Positions 1 through 5,614 of a stretch of 8,909 bases of DNA are shown here, piece by piece. The notes beneath the pieces are model-generated. The model saw nothing but the letters and a program-made list of their open reading frames with translations, searched no databases and was not told where the DNA came from. A program made the translations under genes and the position numbers. The DNA is from Bacillota bacterium (GTDB lineage: Bacteria > Bacillota_E > Sulfobacillia > Sulfobacillales > Sulfobacillaceae), in contig JAKAAS010000045.1 in NCBI GenBank assembly GCA_021802225.1, positions 1 through 8,909 of the forward strand. Direction: 5' to 3'. Each line of letters opens with the position of its first letter. Position 1 is the stretch's first letter.

Positions 1-36
1 GCCAGCTGAAGTCGGGATTGTGACCATGAAATGTTC

Positions 37-43
37 GGGGGGG
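37..43 (+). promoter_or_regulatory. G-rich ribosome binding site deciding the GTG start at 50
   Basis: A run of seven G residues lies six bases before the GTG at 50. It is an off-consensus but plausible Shine-Dalgarno element. The in-frame upstream candidates (GTG at 20, ATG at 26) have a weaker upstream site, and the family N-terminus (M-x-A-I-x-L-x-x-F-G-G-P-E-V-L) begins exactly at 50. Confidence 0.55.
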
Positions 44-49
44 ATTATA

Positions 50-1036
50 GTGCAAGCTATCGCGCTGACAGAATTTGGAGGGCCCGAGGTTTTGCGCATG
101 CAAGAAGTGCCCATGCCAGCATGCGGTCCCGATGATATTGTCATACGTGTCCACGCGGCAGGTGTCAATCGCGCTGACCTGCTGGAACGTCAAGGGCTCT
201 ATCCGCCGCCGCCTCCACGTCCAGAATACCAAATTCCGGGACTCGAATGTGCCGGGGTGGTGACTAAGGTCGGAACCCGCGTCATGCGGTTTCATGAGGG
301 AGACCGCGTAATGGCCCTAATCTCGGGCGGCGGCTACGCGCAATATGTGGCCTGCCCAGCCGAATTCGCCTGGGCTGTTCCGCCGGCTCTGACGGATGTT
401 GAGGCTGCGGCAATTCCGGAGGCTTTTCTCACGGCGTATGATGCGCTCTTCGACAAGGCAGGACTGGCCATGGGGCAGCGGGTCATCATCCATGCGGGGG
501 CTGGCGGGGTAGGATCGGCGGCTATCCAACTGGCTGTTTTGGCGGGACTGCATGTGCTGACGACGGTGGGGACGGAAGAAAAGCGGCAGCGGGTCTTGTC
601 TCTAGGCGCGGAGGAGGCGGTCAATTATCACCGCCAGTCCTTTGTGGAAGCAGCGCGCACGTGGTCTGCGGGACAGGGAGTGGATGCCATTTTGGATTTC
701 ATCGGCGCGAACTACTTGGAGCAGAACATGGTCAGCCTTAAAACGGGAGGGGTTCTGGTGGTGATCGGCACGCTCAGCGGAGCCGAGGCCCCGATCCACC
801 TCGGCCAGCTCCTGGGGCGCAGGATCACCCTGCGAGGAACCGCCCTGCGATCTAGACCGGTCTATGACAAGATGCGTCTGATCCAAACATTTCAGGAAAG
901 AACCGGGGAGTTTTTCCAATCTGGCCGGCTGGGAGCCATCATCGACCGTACTTTTCCGCTAGCACATGCCGATGAGGCCCACCGCTATCTCGTCACCAAT
1001 CAAACGATAGGCAAAGTCATTCTTACAGTAGATTAA
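50..1036 (+). CDS. NAD(P)H:quinone oxidoreductase, PIG3-type zinc-free MDR
   Basis: This is a 328-aa cytosolic medium-chain dehydrogenase/reductase of the quinone oxidoreductase group, expected to reduce quinones or other activated carbonyl or alkene substrates with NADPH. The N-terminal GroES-like domain (about 1-120) carries the PIG3 signature VNRADLLERQGLYPPPP at 39-55 and GLECAGVV at 64-71. The nucleotide-binding fold has HAGAGGVG at 148-155. The C-terminal segment around 255-275 (LLGRRITLRGTALRSR) is also typical of PIG3/TP53I3 homologues. No zinc ligands of the alcohol dehydrogenase type are seen. The length is normal for the family. The frame is open to the window edge, so a start at 20 or 26 cannot be excluded, but family alignment and the G-rich site favour GTG at 50. 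It converges on the phosphoesterase gene and shares stop-codon bases with it. The family call is firm; the physiological substrate is unknown. Confidence 0.93.
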   Translation: MQAIALTEFGGPEVLRMQEVPMPACGPDDIVIRVHAAGVNRADLLERQGLYPPPPPRPEYQIPGLECAGVVTKVGTRVMRFHEGDRVMALISGGGYAQYVACPAEFAWAVPPALTDVEAAAIPEAFLTAYDALFDKAGLAMGQRVIIHAGAGGVGSAAIQLAVLAGLHVLTTVGTEEKRQRVLSLGAEEAVNYHRQSFVEAARTWSAGQGVDAILDFIGANYLEQNMVSLKTGGVLVVIGTLSGAEAPIHLGQLLGRRITLRGTALRSRPVYDKMRLIQTFQERTGEFFQSGRLGAIIDRTFPLAHADEAHRYLVTNQTIGKVILTVD

Positions 1037-1902
1037 CCAGGATCCAGGTAGTGGCCGATCTGGAGGAGCAGGGATTGAGCGTCTTGCGGGCCGTAGGGAC
1101 CGGGGGTTTCCATGCGGCCGCCCGCTGCGCGGGCGTGCCCGCCGCCATGAAACATCTGCTCCATCAGTACGGCTGCATCGATCCTTGTGTCGCTCCGGAC
1201 GGATAGTCGGCCGTCTGCCTTGAGGAAGACTACGAGGGCGGCTCCCCCCGCCAATAATTTATGGGCCACTTCATTCACAGCACCTTCTCCGCTCAGTGGT
1301 ATGGCCACCATGGGAAACGGCCGGAACGTGCGCACTGCCCTCCCCATTTGCTCCCGGACAAATTGGCTCTCCTGGCTAATCAGCCTAGCCAGACTGTCTT
1401 GGTCGGACGGCTGATAAGGGGCCCAGCCCTGGCCGAATCGTTGCTGGAACCACTCATAGCCCTGGTCGTGAAACAACCGGTTTAAATTTTGTCCCGGTTC
1501 ATGACATGGCTGCCATAAATCATACCGCTCGACACTGGCGATCAGCCGGTCCCAGTTTTTTGACGGGGTCAGCCATCCCTGGGTGACGGCATACTCGTAG
1601 AACAGGCCGGAACCAGACTTGCTGAGATCAATGGTTACGTGCGGAAAGGCCCTGAGACCCAGCGCGGACTGATGGTGATCCAGAAGCTGATGGATGCGTG
1701 AGGAGTACAGAGGATACTGGTCGGTTTTTAGAGAAACGTCAGCCAGGTAAACCGGTTTCTGGTCCGAAATGGCTTCGAACCCGCGGGCAACCTGGTCTGG
1801 TTCTACAAACACCGGGATCAGTCCGCACTGCTGCCCGATAGCCGCGGCTGTGGCCCCGTCCAAACAGTTCTTGTGGGTAATGAGCCAGCCTGTATTGTTC
1901 AT
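1033..1902 (-). CDS. DHH-family phosphoesterase (COG2404-like)
   Basis: This 289-aa protein has the two-domain DHH/DHHA1 layout of metal-dependent phosphohydrolases such as nanoRNases and cyclic-dinucleotide phosphodiesterases. Visible motifs are THKNCLDGATAA at 9-20 (motif I), LADVS at 53-57 (motif II Asp55), LLDHHQ at 73-78 (the DHH triad 75-77), RYD at 126-128 (motif IV Asp128), and the DHHA1 glycine-rich substrate loop GGGHARAAGG at 253-262. Motif I has only one Asp (Asp15), where NrnA and RecJ types have two; Asn12 and Cys13 stand in the region of the first. Similar HxNCxDG motifs occur in uncharacterised DHH proteins, so it is probably active. The exact substrate cannot be read from sequence. 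The ATG has an AGGAGG site eight bases upstream. It lies 62 bp downstream of the small secreted protein gene on the same strand, so co-transcription is likely. Confidence 0.9.
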   Translation of the reverse strand: MNNTGWLITHKNCLDGATAAAIGQQCGLIPVFVEPDQVARGFEAISDQKPVYLADVSLKTDQYPLYSSRIHQLLDHHQSALGLRAFPHVTIDLSKSGSGLFYEYAVTQGWLTPSKNWDRLIASVERYDLWQPCHEPGQNLNRLFHDQGYEWFQQRFGQGWAPYQPSDQDSLARLISQESQFVREQMGRAVRTFRPFPMVAIPLSGEGAVNEVAHKLLAGGAALVVFLKADGRLSVRSDTRIDAAVLMEQMFHGGGHARAAGGRMETPGPYGPQDAQSLLLQIGHYLDPG

Positions 1903-1910
1903 CCATGTGT

Positions 1911-1916
1911 CCTCCT
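1911..1916 (-). promoter_or_regulatory. AGGAGG ribosome binding site of the DHH gene
   Basis: A perfect AGGAGG (CCTCCT on the + strand) lies eight bases before the ATG at 1902. It rules in that start over an overlapping out-of-frame ATG at 1906, whose frame has no recognisable protein. Confidence 0.8.
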
Positions 1917-1964
1917 GTTTCGCGATGTGCGCTCTGTCGCCAGATGAAGCATAGCATGGCGCGG

Positions 1965-2261
1965 CTAGACGCGAAATATGTCACCAGAGAGGATGTCTAT
2001 GCGGCTGGCGCGGATAGTATGCCCCTGCAAGGTTCCTGCCAGCCGAACCGTGGCTCCAGCTCGCAGGGCGTGGACATCCTGCACCCGTGTGCGGCCGGCG
2101 ACTTCCACGGTATATACGCCAGGCTGGGTCTGCGGACTGTATACCAGCAACCTCTGAAAGGACCGGGCTTTCCCTTGCGAGAACGCGTGGGCCGACGTGA
2201 GCAAGGTCGCTGTCAGAATGAAAACTGTCAGGGGCCGCCGTGATTTTCTTGATCCTGCCAA
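1965..2261 (-). CDS. Small secreted protein of unknown function, TTG start
   Basis: This 98-aa protein is not recognised as a named family. It begins with a clear signal peptide: a basic n-region with R5, K6, R8 and R9, a hydrophobic core at about 10-23 (PLTVFILTATLLTS), and an AHA cleavage site after residue 26. The mature part is about 72 residues, without cysteines, and looks rich in short beta strands (VYTVEVAGRTRV, ATVRLAGTL, HTIRASRIDIL). That pattern resembles small OB-fold-like bacterial domains, though this is only a pattern impression. It should be exported and either released or wall-associated. The start is TTG at 2261; no ATG is available in frame, and AGGAGG sits nine bases upstream, so the rare start is well supported. 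It lies upstream of the DHH gene on the same strand with a 62-bp gap. Nothing in it explains a link to the phosphoesterase. Confidence 0.75.
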   Translation of the reverse strand: MAGSRKSRRPLTVFILTATLLTSAHAFSQGKARSFQRLLVYSPQTQPGVYTVEVAGRTRVQDVHALRAGATVRLAGTLQGHTIRASRIDILSGDIFRV

Positions 2262-2270
2262 GTTTACCGA

Positions 2271-2276
2271 CCTCCT
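2271..2276 (-). promoter_or_regulatory. AGGAGG ribosome binding site for the TTG start at 2261
   Basis: A perfect AGGAGG lies nine bases before TTG and decides this start, since the frame has no alternative ATG. A short hairpin ends one base before it on the transcript (see the repeat at 2278-2292). Confidence 0.75.
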
Positions 2277-2277
2277 C

Positions 2278-2292
2278 CCACGCAGAGCGTGG
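2278..2292 (-). repeat. Perfect 6-bp inverted repeat abutting the ribosome site
   Basis: CCACGC and GCGTGG form a perfect stem around a three-base loop, just 5' of the AGGAGG of the secreted-protein gene. There is no following U-run, so it is not a normal intrinsic terminator. It could be a leader hairpin influencing translation, or stop-side structure downstream of the MFS gene. Confidence 0.5.
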
Positions 2293-2305
2293 CCTCGGAT
2301 GGAGT

Positions 2306-2342
2306 TCCCGTGATGATTAACATTCGCCTCAAAGTCACGGGA
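2306..2342. repeat. 8-bp inverted repeat with 21-base spacer
   Basis: TCCCGTGA at 2306-2313 and TCACGGGA at 2335-2342 are perfect inverted copies. They lie in the 132-bp gap between the end of the MFS gene (2394) and the start of the secreted-protein gene (2261), both on the minus strand. With no T-tract it is a poor terminator. It could be a pair of regulator half-sites or a leader stem. No convincing -35/-10 pair was found in this gap. Confidence 0.4.
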
Positions 2343-2393
2343 TTCCTTTATGCTAAACCTGAAGATTGGTTGAAGCTCCGCAGTCCCGTGTGT

Positions 2394-3644
2394 TCAATGG
2401 GCCGTACGGACTTTATAGATAAATGCAGAGCCCAGGACAAAGTACAAAAATGTTACCAAAAAGAGCATGCGGTACGCGGTAGACAGGGAAACGACATGGG
2501 CCAGGGGCGCAATCAGAGCTCCAGCGATCATGCCAGCCCCGACTTGTCCGAGATTGAACGAAGCTTGCCAAAGCCCCATGCTCCTCCCTTCTGTCGGTCC
2601 GGGGGGCAGGACATCCACAGCAAGCGCCCAGTCGGTGGAAAGATAGATGCCATATCCTACCCCAAAAATTCCCCCCATCACGAAAATTGTGGGCATGTTA
2701 TGGGTAAATACAAACGTGAGCGCAGTGGCTCCCATCAAAAGTCCTCCGGTTGAGACCAGGATTTTTCGCTTGTGGATACGGTCTGAAACCCAGCCCGCCG
2801 CCAGGACGGAGACCAATGAGCCCAGCGTGAGCAGCACCAGAATGTCAAATACGGTGTTTTCGGGGTTTTTAAGACCCACGGTGAATTTGAGATAGTAAAA
2901 AAGATAGTTTTCCAGGGTCGCAAAGCCGAGCATGACCATCAGTCGGGTGGAAAATACCCACCAGAAATCAGGATGCTGCCGGGGGGAGATCCACATCTGG
3001 CGGATTCCTTGCAAAACGCTGACGGGTTGAACTGACTGCTGCCGGGAATCTTGTTCCTTCACCCCAAACTGGGTGACGGCCCAGCCACCTGCCAATATTC
3101 CGGAGAGCACCCAGTACACTGAGGGATTGCCGAAATATCGCGGAGCCAACGCGCCAAATATTATAGCGAATTGGGTCATAAATCCCATCCATCCTGAAGC
3201 AGTGCCCCTCTGCGCCGTGCTGACCAAGTCGGGGATCAGGGCCTGGTAGGCGGCCTGGGCGAGATTGGCGAAGAACTGCACCAGAAAATAGCCAGCGGAG
3301 AATACCAGCAGGGAGTGGGAGCCGTAGCCCATAATCAGAAGCCCGGCAATATTGCCGAGAGTGCCCAAGAGAATATAGGGCCGCCGGCGGCCCCAGTGGT
3401 GGCGCACGCGGTCGCTGACCCAGCCCGCCCAGGGTTGGACGAAAGTGGCGATAATCGAACCGATGACGACGAGAATTGAGAGGATTCCTGTTGAGGCATT
3501 GCGGCCGACAATGTCCAAAATGGCCCGGGGCACAACAATAATAATTAACGCCGTCCACTGCACATTGGCTGTAAACCAATAGAAACTCAAGGTGAAATTC
3601 TTAGCGGGGGATAAATGTTTGATTTCGGTATTGACCTGCTGCAC
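2394..3644 (-). CDS. MFS transporter, sugar/GPH-like group
   Basis: This 416-aa integral membrane protein has about 12 hydrophobic helices. The MFS loop 2-3 signature lies at about 74-88 (GWVSDR, then HHWGRRR) and is repeated in the second half as GWVSDRIHKRK at 284-294, as expected from the internal duplication of the fold. The loop 4-5 motif PDLVSTAQRGTASG (138-151) and TDWALAVDVLPPG (337-349) are typical of the MFS branch that includes sucrose/SLC45-like and related cation-coupled sugar carriers. The substrate cannot be assigned. The start is GTG at 3644, with purine-rich sequence (GAAGGATGAGGATAGG) directly upstream; no better in-frame ATG is present. It is divergent from the PLP-enzyme gene across 159 bp and is probably transcribed alone or together with the two smaller minus-strand genes downstream. 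Confidence 0.9.
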   Translation of the reverse strand: MQQVNTEIKHLSPAKNFTLSFYWFTANVQWTALIIIVVPRAILDIVGRNASTGILSILVVIGSIIATFVQPWAGWVSDRVRHHWGRRRPYILLGTLGNIAGLLIMGYGSHSLLVFSAGYFLVQFFANLAQAAYQALIPDLVSTAQRGTASGWMGFMTQFAIIFGALAPRYFGNPSVYWVLSGILAGGWAVTQFGVKEQDSRQQSVQPVSVLQGIRQMWISPRQHPDFWWVFSTRLMVMLGFATLENYLFYYLKFTVGLKNPENTVFDILVLLTLGSLVSVLAAGWVSDRIHKRKILVSTGGLLMGATALTFVFTHNMPTIFVMGGIFGVGYGIYLSTDWALAVDVLPPGPTEGRSMGLWQASFNLGQVGAGMIAGALIAPLAHVVSLSTAYRMLFLVTFLYFVLGSAFIYKVRTAH

Positions 3645-3700
3645 CCTATCCTCATCCTTCCAAGGTCAAGTTCGACGATAAAATTTATTCCACATGCCGT

Positions 3701-3718
3701 GTGAAAATCCTCTTTCAC
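3701..3718. promoter_or_regulatory. Operator-like dyad GTGAAA-N6-TTTCAC
   Basis: GTGAAA (3701-3706) and TTTCAC (3713-3718) are perfect 6-bp inverted half-sites with a 6-base spacer, giving an 18-bp dyad. It lies in the divergent region between the MFS gene and the PLP-enzyme gene, about 37 bp upstream of the TATAAT of the latter. The geometry fits a dimeric helix-turn-helix repressor or activator. Which regulator binds is unknown, and none is encoded next to it. Confidence 0.45.
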
Positions 3719-3741
3719 GGTATTTACTGATCGGAGAGGGG

Positions 3742-3755
3742 ACCGTAATTTCGGT
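3742..3755. promoter_or_regulatory. Imperfect palindrome overlapping the -10 region
   Basis: ACCGTAATTTCGGT reads as ACCG-x-AATT-x-CGGT, symmetric at 12 of 14 positions. It ends at the first base of the TATAAT box at 3755-3760. A protein bound here would cover the core promoter, so it is a candidate repressor site, though a chance AT-rich palindrome is possible. Confidence 0.3.
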
Positions 3756-3760
3756 ATAAT
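3755..3760 (+). promoter_or_regulatory. Perfect TATAAT -10 box of the PLP-enzyme gene
   Basis: TATAAT lies 43 bases before the ATG at 3804, giving a predicted leader of roughly 37 bases. No good -35 hexamer is found 16-18 bases upstream, so the promoter may depend on an activator, perhaps acting at the dyad at 3701-3718. Confidence 0.5.
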
Positions 3761-3803
3761 CAAAAGGACAGGACCTAGCAGAGCTGAAAGAAGGGGACGG
3801 CGA

Positions 3804-4733
3804 ATGGAACATGCGGGAAATATTCTGCCCAATGTGCTGCAGGCGGTGGGCCACACCCCTTTAATTGCCCTTCAGCGTGTGATTCCCGGCAATGGGGCGC
3901 AAGTCGCGGTGAAGTTTGAAGCTGTCAATCCAGGCGGGAGCATAAAAGACCGCATTGCTGGCGCTTTAATCGACAGCGCAGAGCGCGATGGGCGACTTCG
4001 CGCCGGAGGCACGATTGTGGAGGCGACAGCCGGCAATACAGGAATAGCTTTGGCCATGGCGGCTGCGGTAAAGGGTTACCAGGCGCTTTTTGTGGTTCCC
4101 GAGAAAATGAGTCCCGACAAAATTGCCATTTTAAAAGCTTTCGGCGCTTCCGTGCGCATCGTGCCTGAAGCTCCCAGAAACGACCCCGACAATTACCAAA
4201 ATATTGCTAAACGGCTGGCCGAAGAGGTTCCCGGCGGCTGCTATATGGGGCAGTTTGAACAAGAGGCCAACGCCCTCGCTCATTTCAACACCACGGGTCC
4301 AGAAATTTGGGAAGCGTCCGGAGAAAGAGTCGCAGCCGTGGTGGCAGGGGCGGGAACTGGCGGCACCATCACGGGCATTGGACGGTACTTGAAGCAGAAA
4401 AATCCCGACATTCTCGTGATTGGCGCGGACCCAGTGGGTTCTATTTTTACGGGTCCCGTGGCCCCGTTTAAAATTGAGGGAATGGGAGAGGACTATTATC
4501 CCGCCACCCTGGATATGGATGTGGTGGACCGCTGGGTGGCGGTGGCTGACGAGGAGGCCTTTGCAATGTGCCGCCGGCTGGCCCATGAGGAAGGCATTTT
4601 GGCCGGGGGCTCATCAGGCGCAATGGTGCATGTGGCGATCCGGGTGGCCGAGAGTCTGCCGGCGGGGTCGCTGGTGGTGGCGGTGGCTCCAGATACCGGC
4701 CGCAACTATCTGAGCAATATTTTTAATGGCTAG
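3804..4733 (+). CDS. Cystathionine beta-synthase/cysteine synthase family PLP enzyme
   Basis: This is a 309-aa fold-type II PLP enzyme catalysing beta-replacement on serine or O-acetylserine, with sulfide or homocysteine as nucleophile. The PLP lysine is Lys48 in NPGGSIKDR (42-50). The substrate loop is TAGNTG at 75-80, the phosphate-binding loop GAGTGGT at 182-188, and the C-terminal GGSSGA at 268-273. GADPVGS (207-213), EGMGEDYYP (225-233), VVDRW (240-244) and PDTGRNY (296-302) resemble cystathionine beta-synthase and MccA (YrhA)-type enzymes more than classical CysK. The protein ends after the catalytic core, with no C-terminal CBS pair, so it would lack S-adenosylmethionine regulation of the animal kind. 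The loop has Ala where most relatives have Ser (TSGNTG). The start is ATG with GAAGGGG about seven bases upstream. No mccB/metC-type gene is adjacent, so cysteine synthesis and cystathionine synthesis are both possible. Confidence 0.9.
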   Translation: MEHAGNILPNVLQAVGHTPLIALQRVIPGNGAQVAVKFEAVNPGGSIKDRIAGALIDSAERDGRLRAGGTIVEATAGNTGIALAMAAAVKGYQALFVVPEKMSPDKIAILKAFGASVRIVPEAPRNDPDNYQNIAKRLAEEVPGGCYMGQFEQEANALAHFNTTGPEIWEASGERVAAVVAGAGTGGTITGIGRYLKQKNPDILVIGADPVGSIFTGPVAPFKIEGMGEDYYPATLDMDVVDRWVAVADEEAFAMCRRLAHEEGILAGGSSGAMVHVAIRVAESLPAGSLVVAVAPDTGRNYLSNIFNG

Positions 4734-4751
4734 GTCGTCTCCATTCCGGTT

Positions 4752-4780
4752 GCGGGGGCGCCACTCCCGCTGAGTTCTTT
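4752..4780 (+). terminator. Weak possible terminator after the PLP-enzyme gene
   Basis: GCGGG (4752-4756) can pair with CCCGC (4766-4770) around a nine-base loop, followed by TGAGTTCTTT. The stem is short and the T-tract is interrupted, so this is only a candidate. It is well placed, 19 bases after the stop codon and before the next promoter. Confidence 0.3.
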
Positions 4781-4797
4781 CTCCCTAATGCGGGCGG

Positions 4798-4806
4798 TGC
4801 TAAAAT
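4798..4806 (+). promoter_or_regulatory. Extended -10 promoter (TGC-TAAAAT) of the rhodanese gene
   Basis: TAAAAT matches TATAAT at five of six bases and is preceded by TG with one spacer base, the extended -10 form that can work without a -35 box. The -35 region (TTTCTC at 4778-4783) is poor. It predicts a leader of about 100 bases before the ATG at 4916. Confidence 0.45.
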
Positions 4807-4862
4807 ATCACTATCGGTGAAGTGGTGCGTGCATCAACTGCAGGATCCGGAACCTTGGGGCG

Positions 4863-4879
4863 CTGCAACATGGTTGCAG
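4863..4879 (+). repeat. Perfect 7-bp hairpin in the rhodanese leader
   Basis: CTGCAAC and GTTGCAG are perfect inverted copies around a three-base ATG loop. It lies 26 bases upstream of the rhodanese ribosome site. No U-run follows, so it is not a standard terminator. It may be an RNA structure in the leader. No known riboswitch class was recognised. Confidence 0.5.
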
Positions 4880-4904
4880 AAGCGTTGGGTTGATCTCAAA
4901 ATTT

Positions 4905-4910
4905 GGAGGA
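4905..4910 (+). promoter_or_regulatory. GGAGGA ribosome binding site deciding the ATG at 4916
   Basis: GGAGGA lies five bases before ATG 4916. The same frame is open upstream to a GTG at 4817, but the 33 extra residues have no rhodanese character and that GTG has no clear ribosome site. Confidence 0.75.
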
Positions 4911-4915
4911 TAGCG

Positions 4916-5266
4916 ATGCTGGAATGGTTGATTGGCAAGAGGCGAGGCACAAAAACACAACGGGTTCCCTCTGTTATTATGCCTGGTGAGGTATTGGAAC
5001 TTATCGCGCAAGGTCAGAAAATCGTCATTCTGGACGTGCGCATGCAGCATGAGTACCGGCAAGGACACATCAAAGGCGCCCAGTTGATCCCCATTGCGGA
5101 GCTTAATAAGCGTACCCACGAGTTGCGCACGGAGGCGATGATTGTCACGGTCTGCCACACGGGACGCCGCAGCGCTCAAGCCGCCCGCATGTTGCGCACC
5201 CAAGGGTTTGAGGCACGCAATATGGTTGGCGGCATGGCCAAGTGGACTGGGCGCGTGGTGAAGTGA
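4916..5266 (+). CDS. Single-domain rhodanese (sulfurtransferase)
   Basis: This 116-aa cytosolic rhodanese transfers sulfane sulfur through a cysteine persulfide. The core runs from about 17 to 115, with ILDVRMQHEYRQGHIKGA at 38-55 (the CH2A-like DVR..E...GHI.GA motif) and the active-site loop CHTGRRS starting at Cys80. The C-terminal signature NMVGGMAKW is at 102-110. All catalytic features are intact. The length is normal for GlpE/PspE/YtwF-type single-domain forms; the first 15 residues (MLEWLIGKRRGTK) form a short hydrophobic-basic tail. It follows the PLP enzyme by 182 bp with its own predicted promoter, and precedes a small membrane protein gene by 54 bp. The neighbouring enzyme suggests a role in sulfur handling (sulfide, cysteine or persulfide), but the physiological donor and acceptor are not visible. 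Confidence 0.92.
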   Translation: MLEWLIGKRRGTKTQRVPSVIMPGEVLELIAQGQKIVILDVRMQHEYRQGHIKGAQLIPIAELNKRTHELRTEAMIVTVCHTGRRSAQAARMLRTQGFEARNMVGGMAKWTGRVVK

Positions 5267-5320
5267 GGCCGCAGCCATCCCTGTAAGAGCACCGTTGTGG
5301 AGGAAGGGGAAAAAGCGATC

Positions 5321-5614
5321 ATGTTTGTGGACCAGATTGTTGTTCGGGGCACGGGAGCTGTCGCAGTAGTCGGCGGGATAATTTTTGGGATGGTCGGAGT
5401 CCCTCAAATTATGTATTACCTGATAGGGGCGGGCATCATCCTCCTAGCCTTTTCTCTCGGATGGAGTGCGCGCTACCAGCGTGTGTTGGCCAATGTGCCG
5501 CAAGGAGGATATGAACCGACCGGAGAAGTCTATGTCAATCCCGGCGGAAGTCCTGTGGAAGTGTGGCATAAAGGAATCCGCCGGGTATACGTGCGACATC
5601 AGGCGGCCCAGTAA
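5321..5614 (+). CDS. Small two-helix membrane protein of unknown function
   Basis: This 97-aa protein is not recognised as a named family. Hydrophobic segments at about 7-28 (VVRGTGAVAVVGGIIFGMVGV) and 30-48 (IMYYLIGAGIILLAFSLGW) predict two membrane helices in a hairpin. A polar tail (50-97) follows, with a compact beta-like stretch GEVYVNPGGSPVEVWHKG and then RRVYVR. There are no cysteines, so it is not a redox partner of the rhodanese by itself. The ATG at 5321 is chosen because AGGAAGGGGA lies about ten bases upstream; an in-frame GTG at 5297 would add eight residues and overlap that site. It sits between the rhodanese gene and the EamA exporter and abuts the exporter, so co-expression is likely. 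It could be an accessory subunit or an independent envelope protein. Confidence 0.8.
   Translation: MFVDQIVVRGTGAVAVVGGIIFGMVGVPQIMYYLIGAGIILLAFSLGWSARYQRVLANVPQGGYEPTGEVYVNPGGSPVEVWHKGIRRVYVRHQAAQ
5601..5606 (+). promoter_or_regulatory. AGGCGG ribosome site inside the preceding gene
   Basis: AGGCGG, one mismatch from AGGAGG, lies eight bases before the GTG at 5615 and within the last codons of the preceding gene. It supports the GTG start and translational coupling of the two genes. Confidence 0.55.

Noticed and set aside
2306..2342. Inverted repeat as an intrinsic terminator of the MFS gene
   Set aside because: The loop is 21 bases long and no T-run follows in either direction, so a regulatory or chance repeat is more likely.
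2289..2753. 154-codon plus-strand reading frame opposite the MFS gene
   Set aside because: It lies antisense to conserved MFS helices, lacks a plausible ribosome site, and its product has no domain features.
2968..3579. 203-codon minus-strand frame inside the MFS gene
   Set aside because: It overlaps the MFS coding frame on the same strand; its Arg/Pro-rich product is a typical out-of-frame shadow of a GC-rich gene.
4131..4586. 151-codon minus-strand frame opposite the PLP-enzyme gene
   Set aside because: It is antisense to a fully conserved catalytic protein and has no recognisable domain.
4817..4915. 33-codon N-terminal extension of the rhodanese from GTG 4817
   Set aside because: The extra residues have no domain character, the GTG lies about ten bases after the predicted -10, and ATG 4916 has a good GGAGGA site.
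4807..4915. Known riboswitch or T-box in the rhodanese leader
   Set aside because: No T-box sequence, SAM-box core or other known riboswitch core could be recognised; only one simple hairpin is clear.
4811..5407. 198-codon minus-strand reading frame opposite the rhodanese
   Set aside because: It is antisense to a clear rhodanese with intact motifs; its translation is low-complexity and unlike any family.
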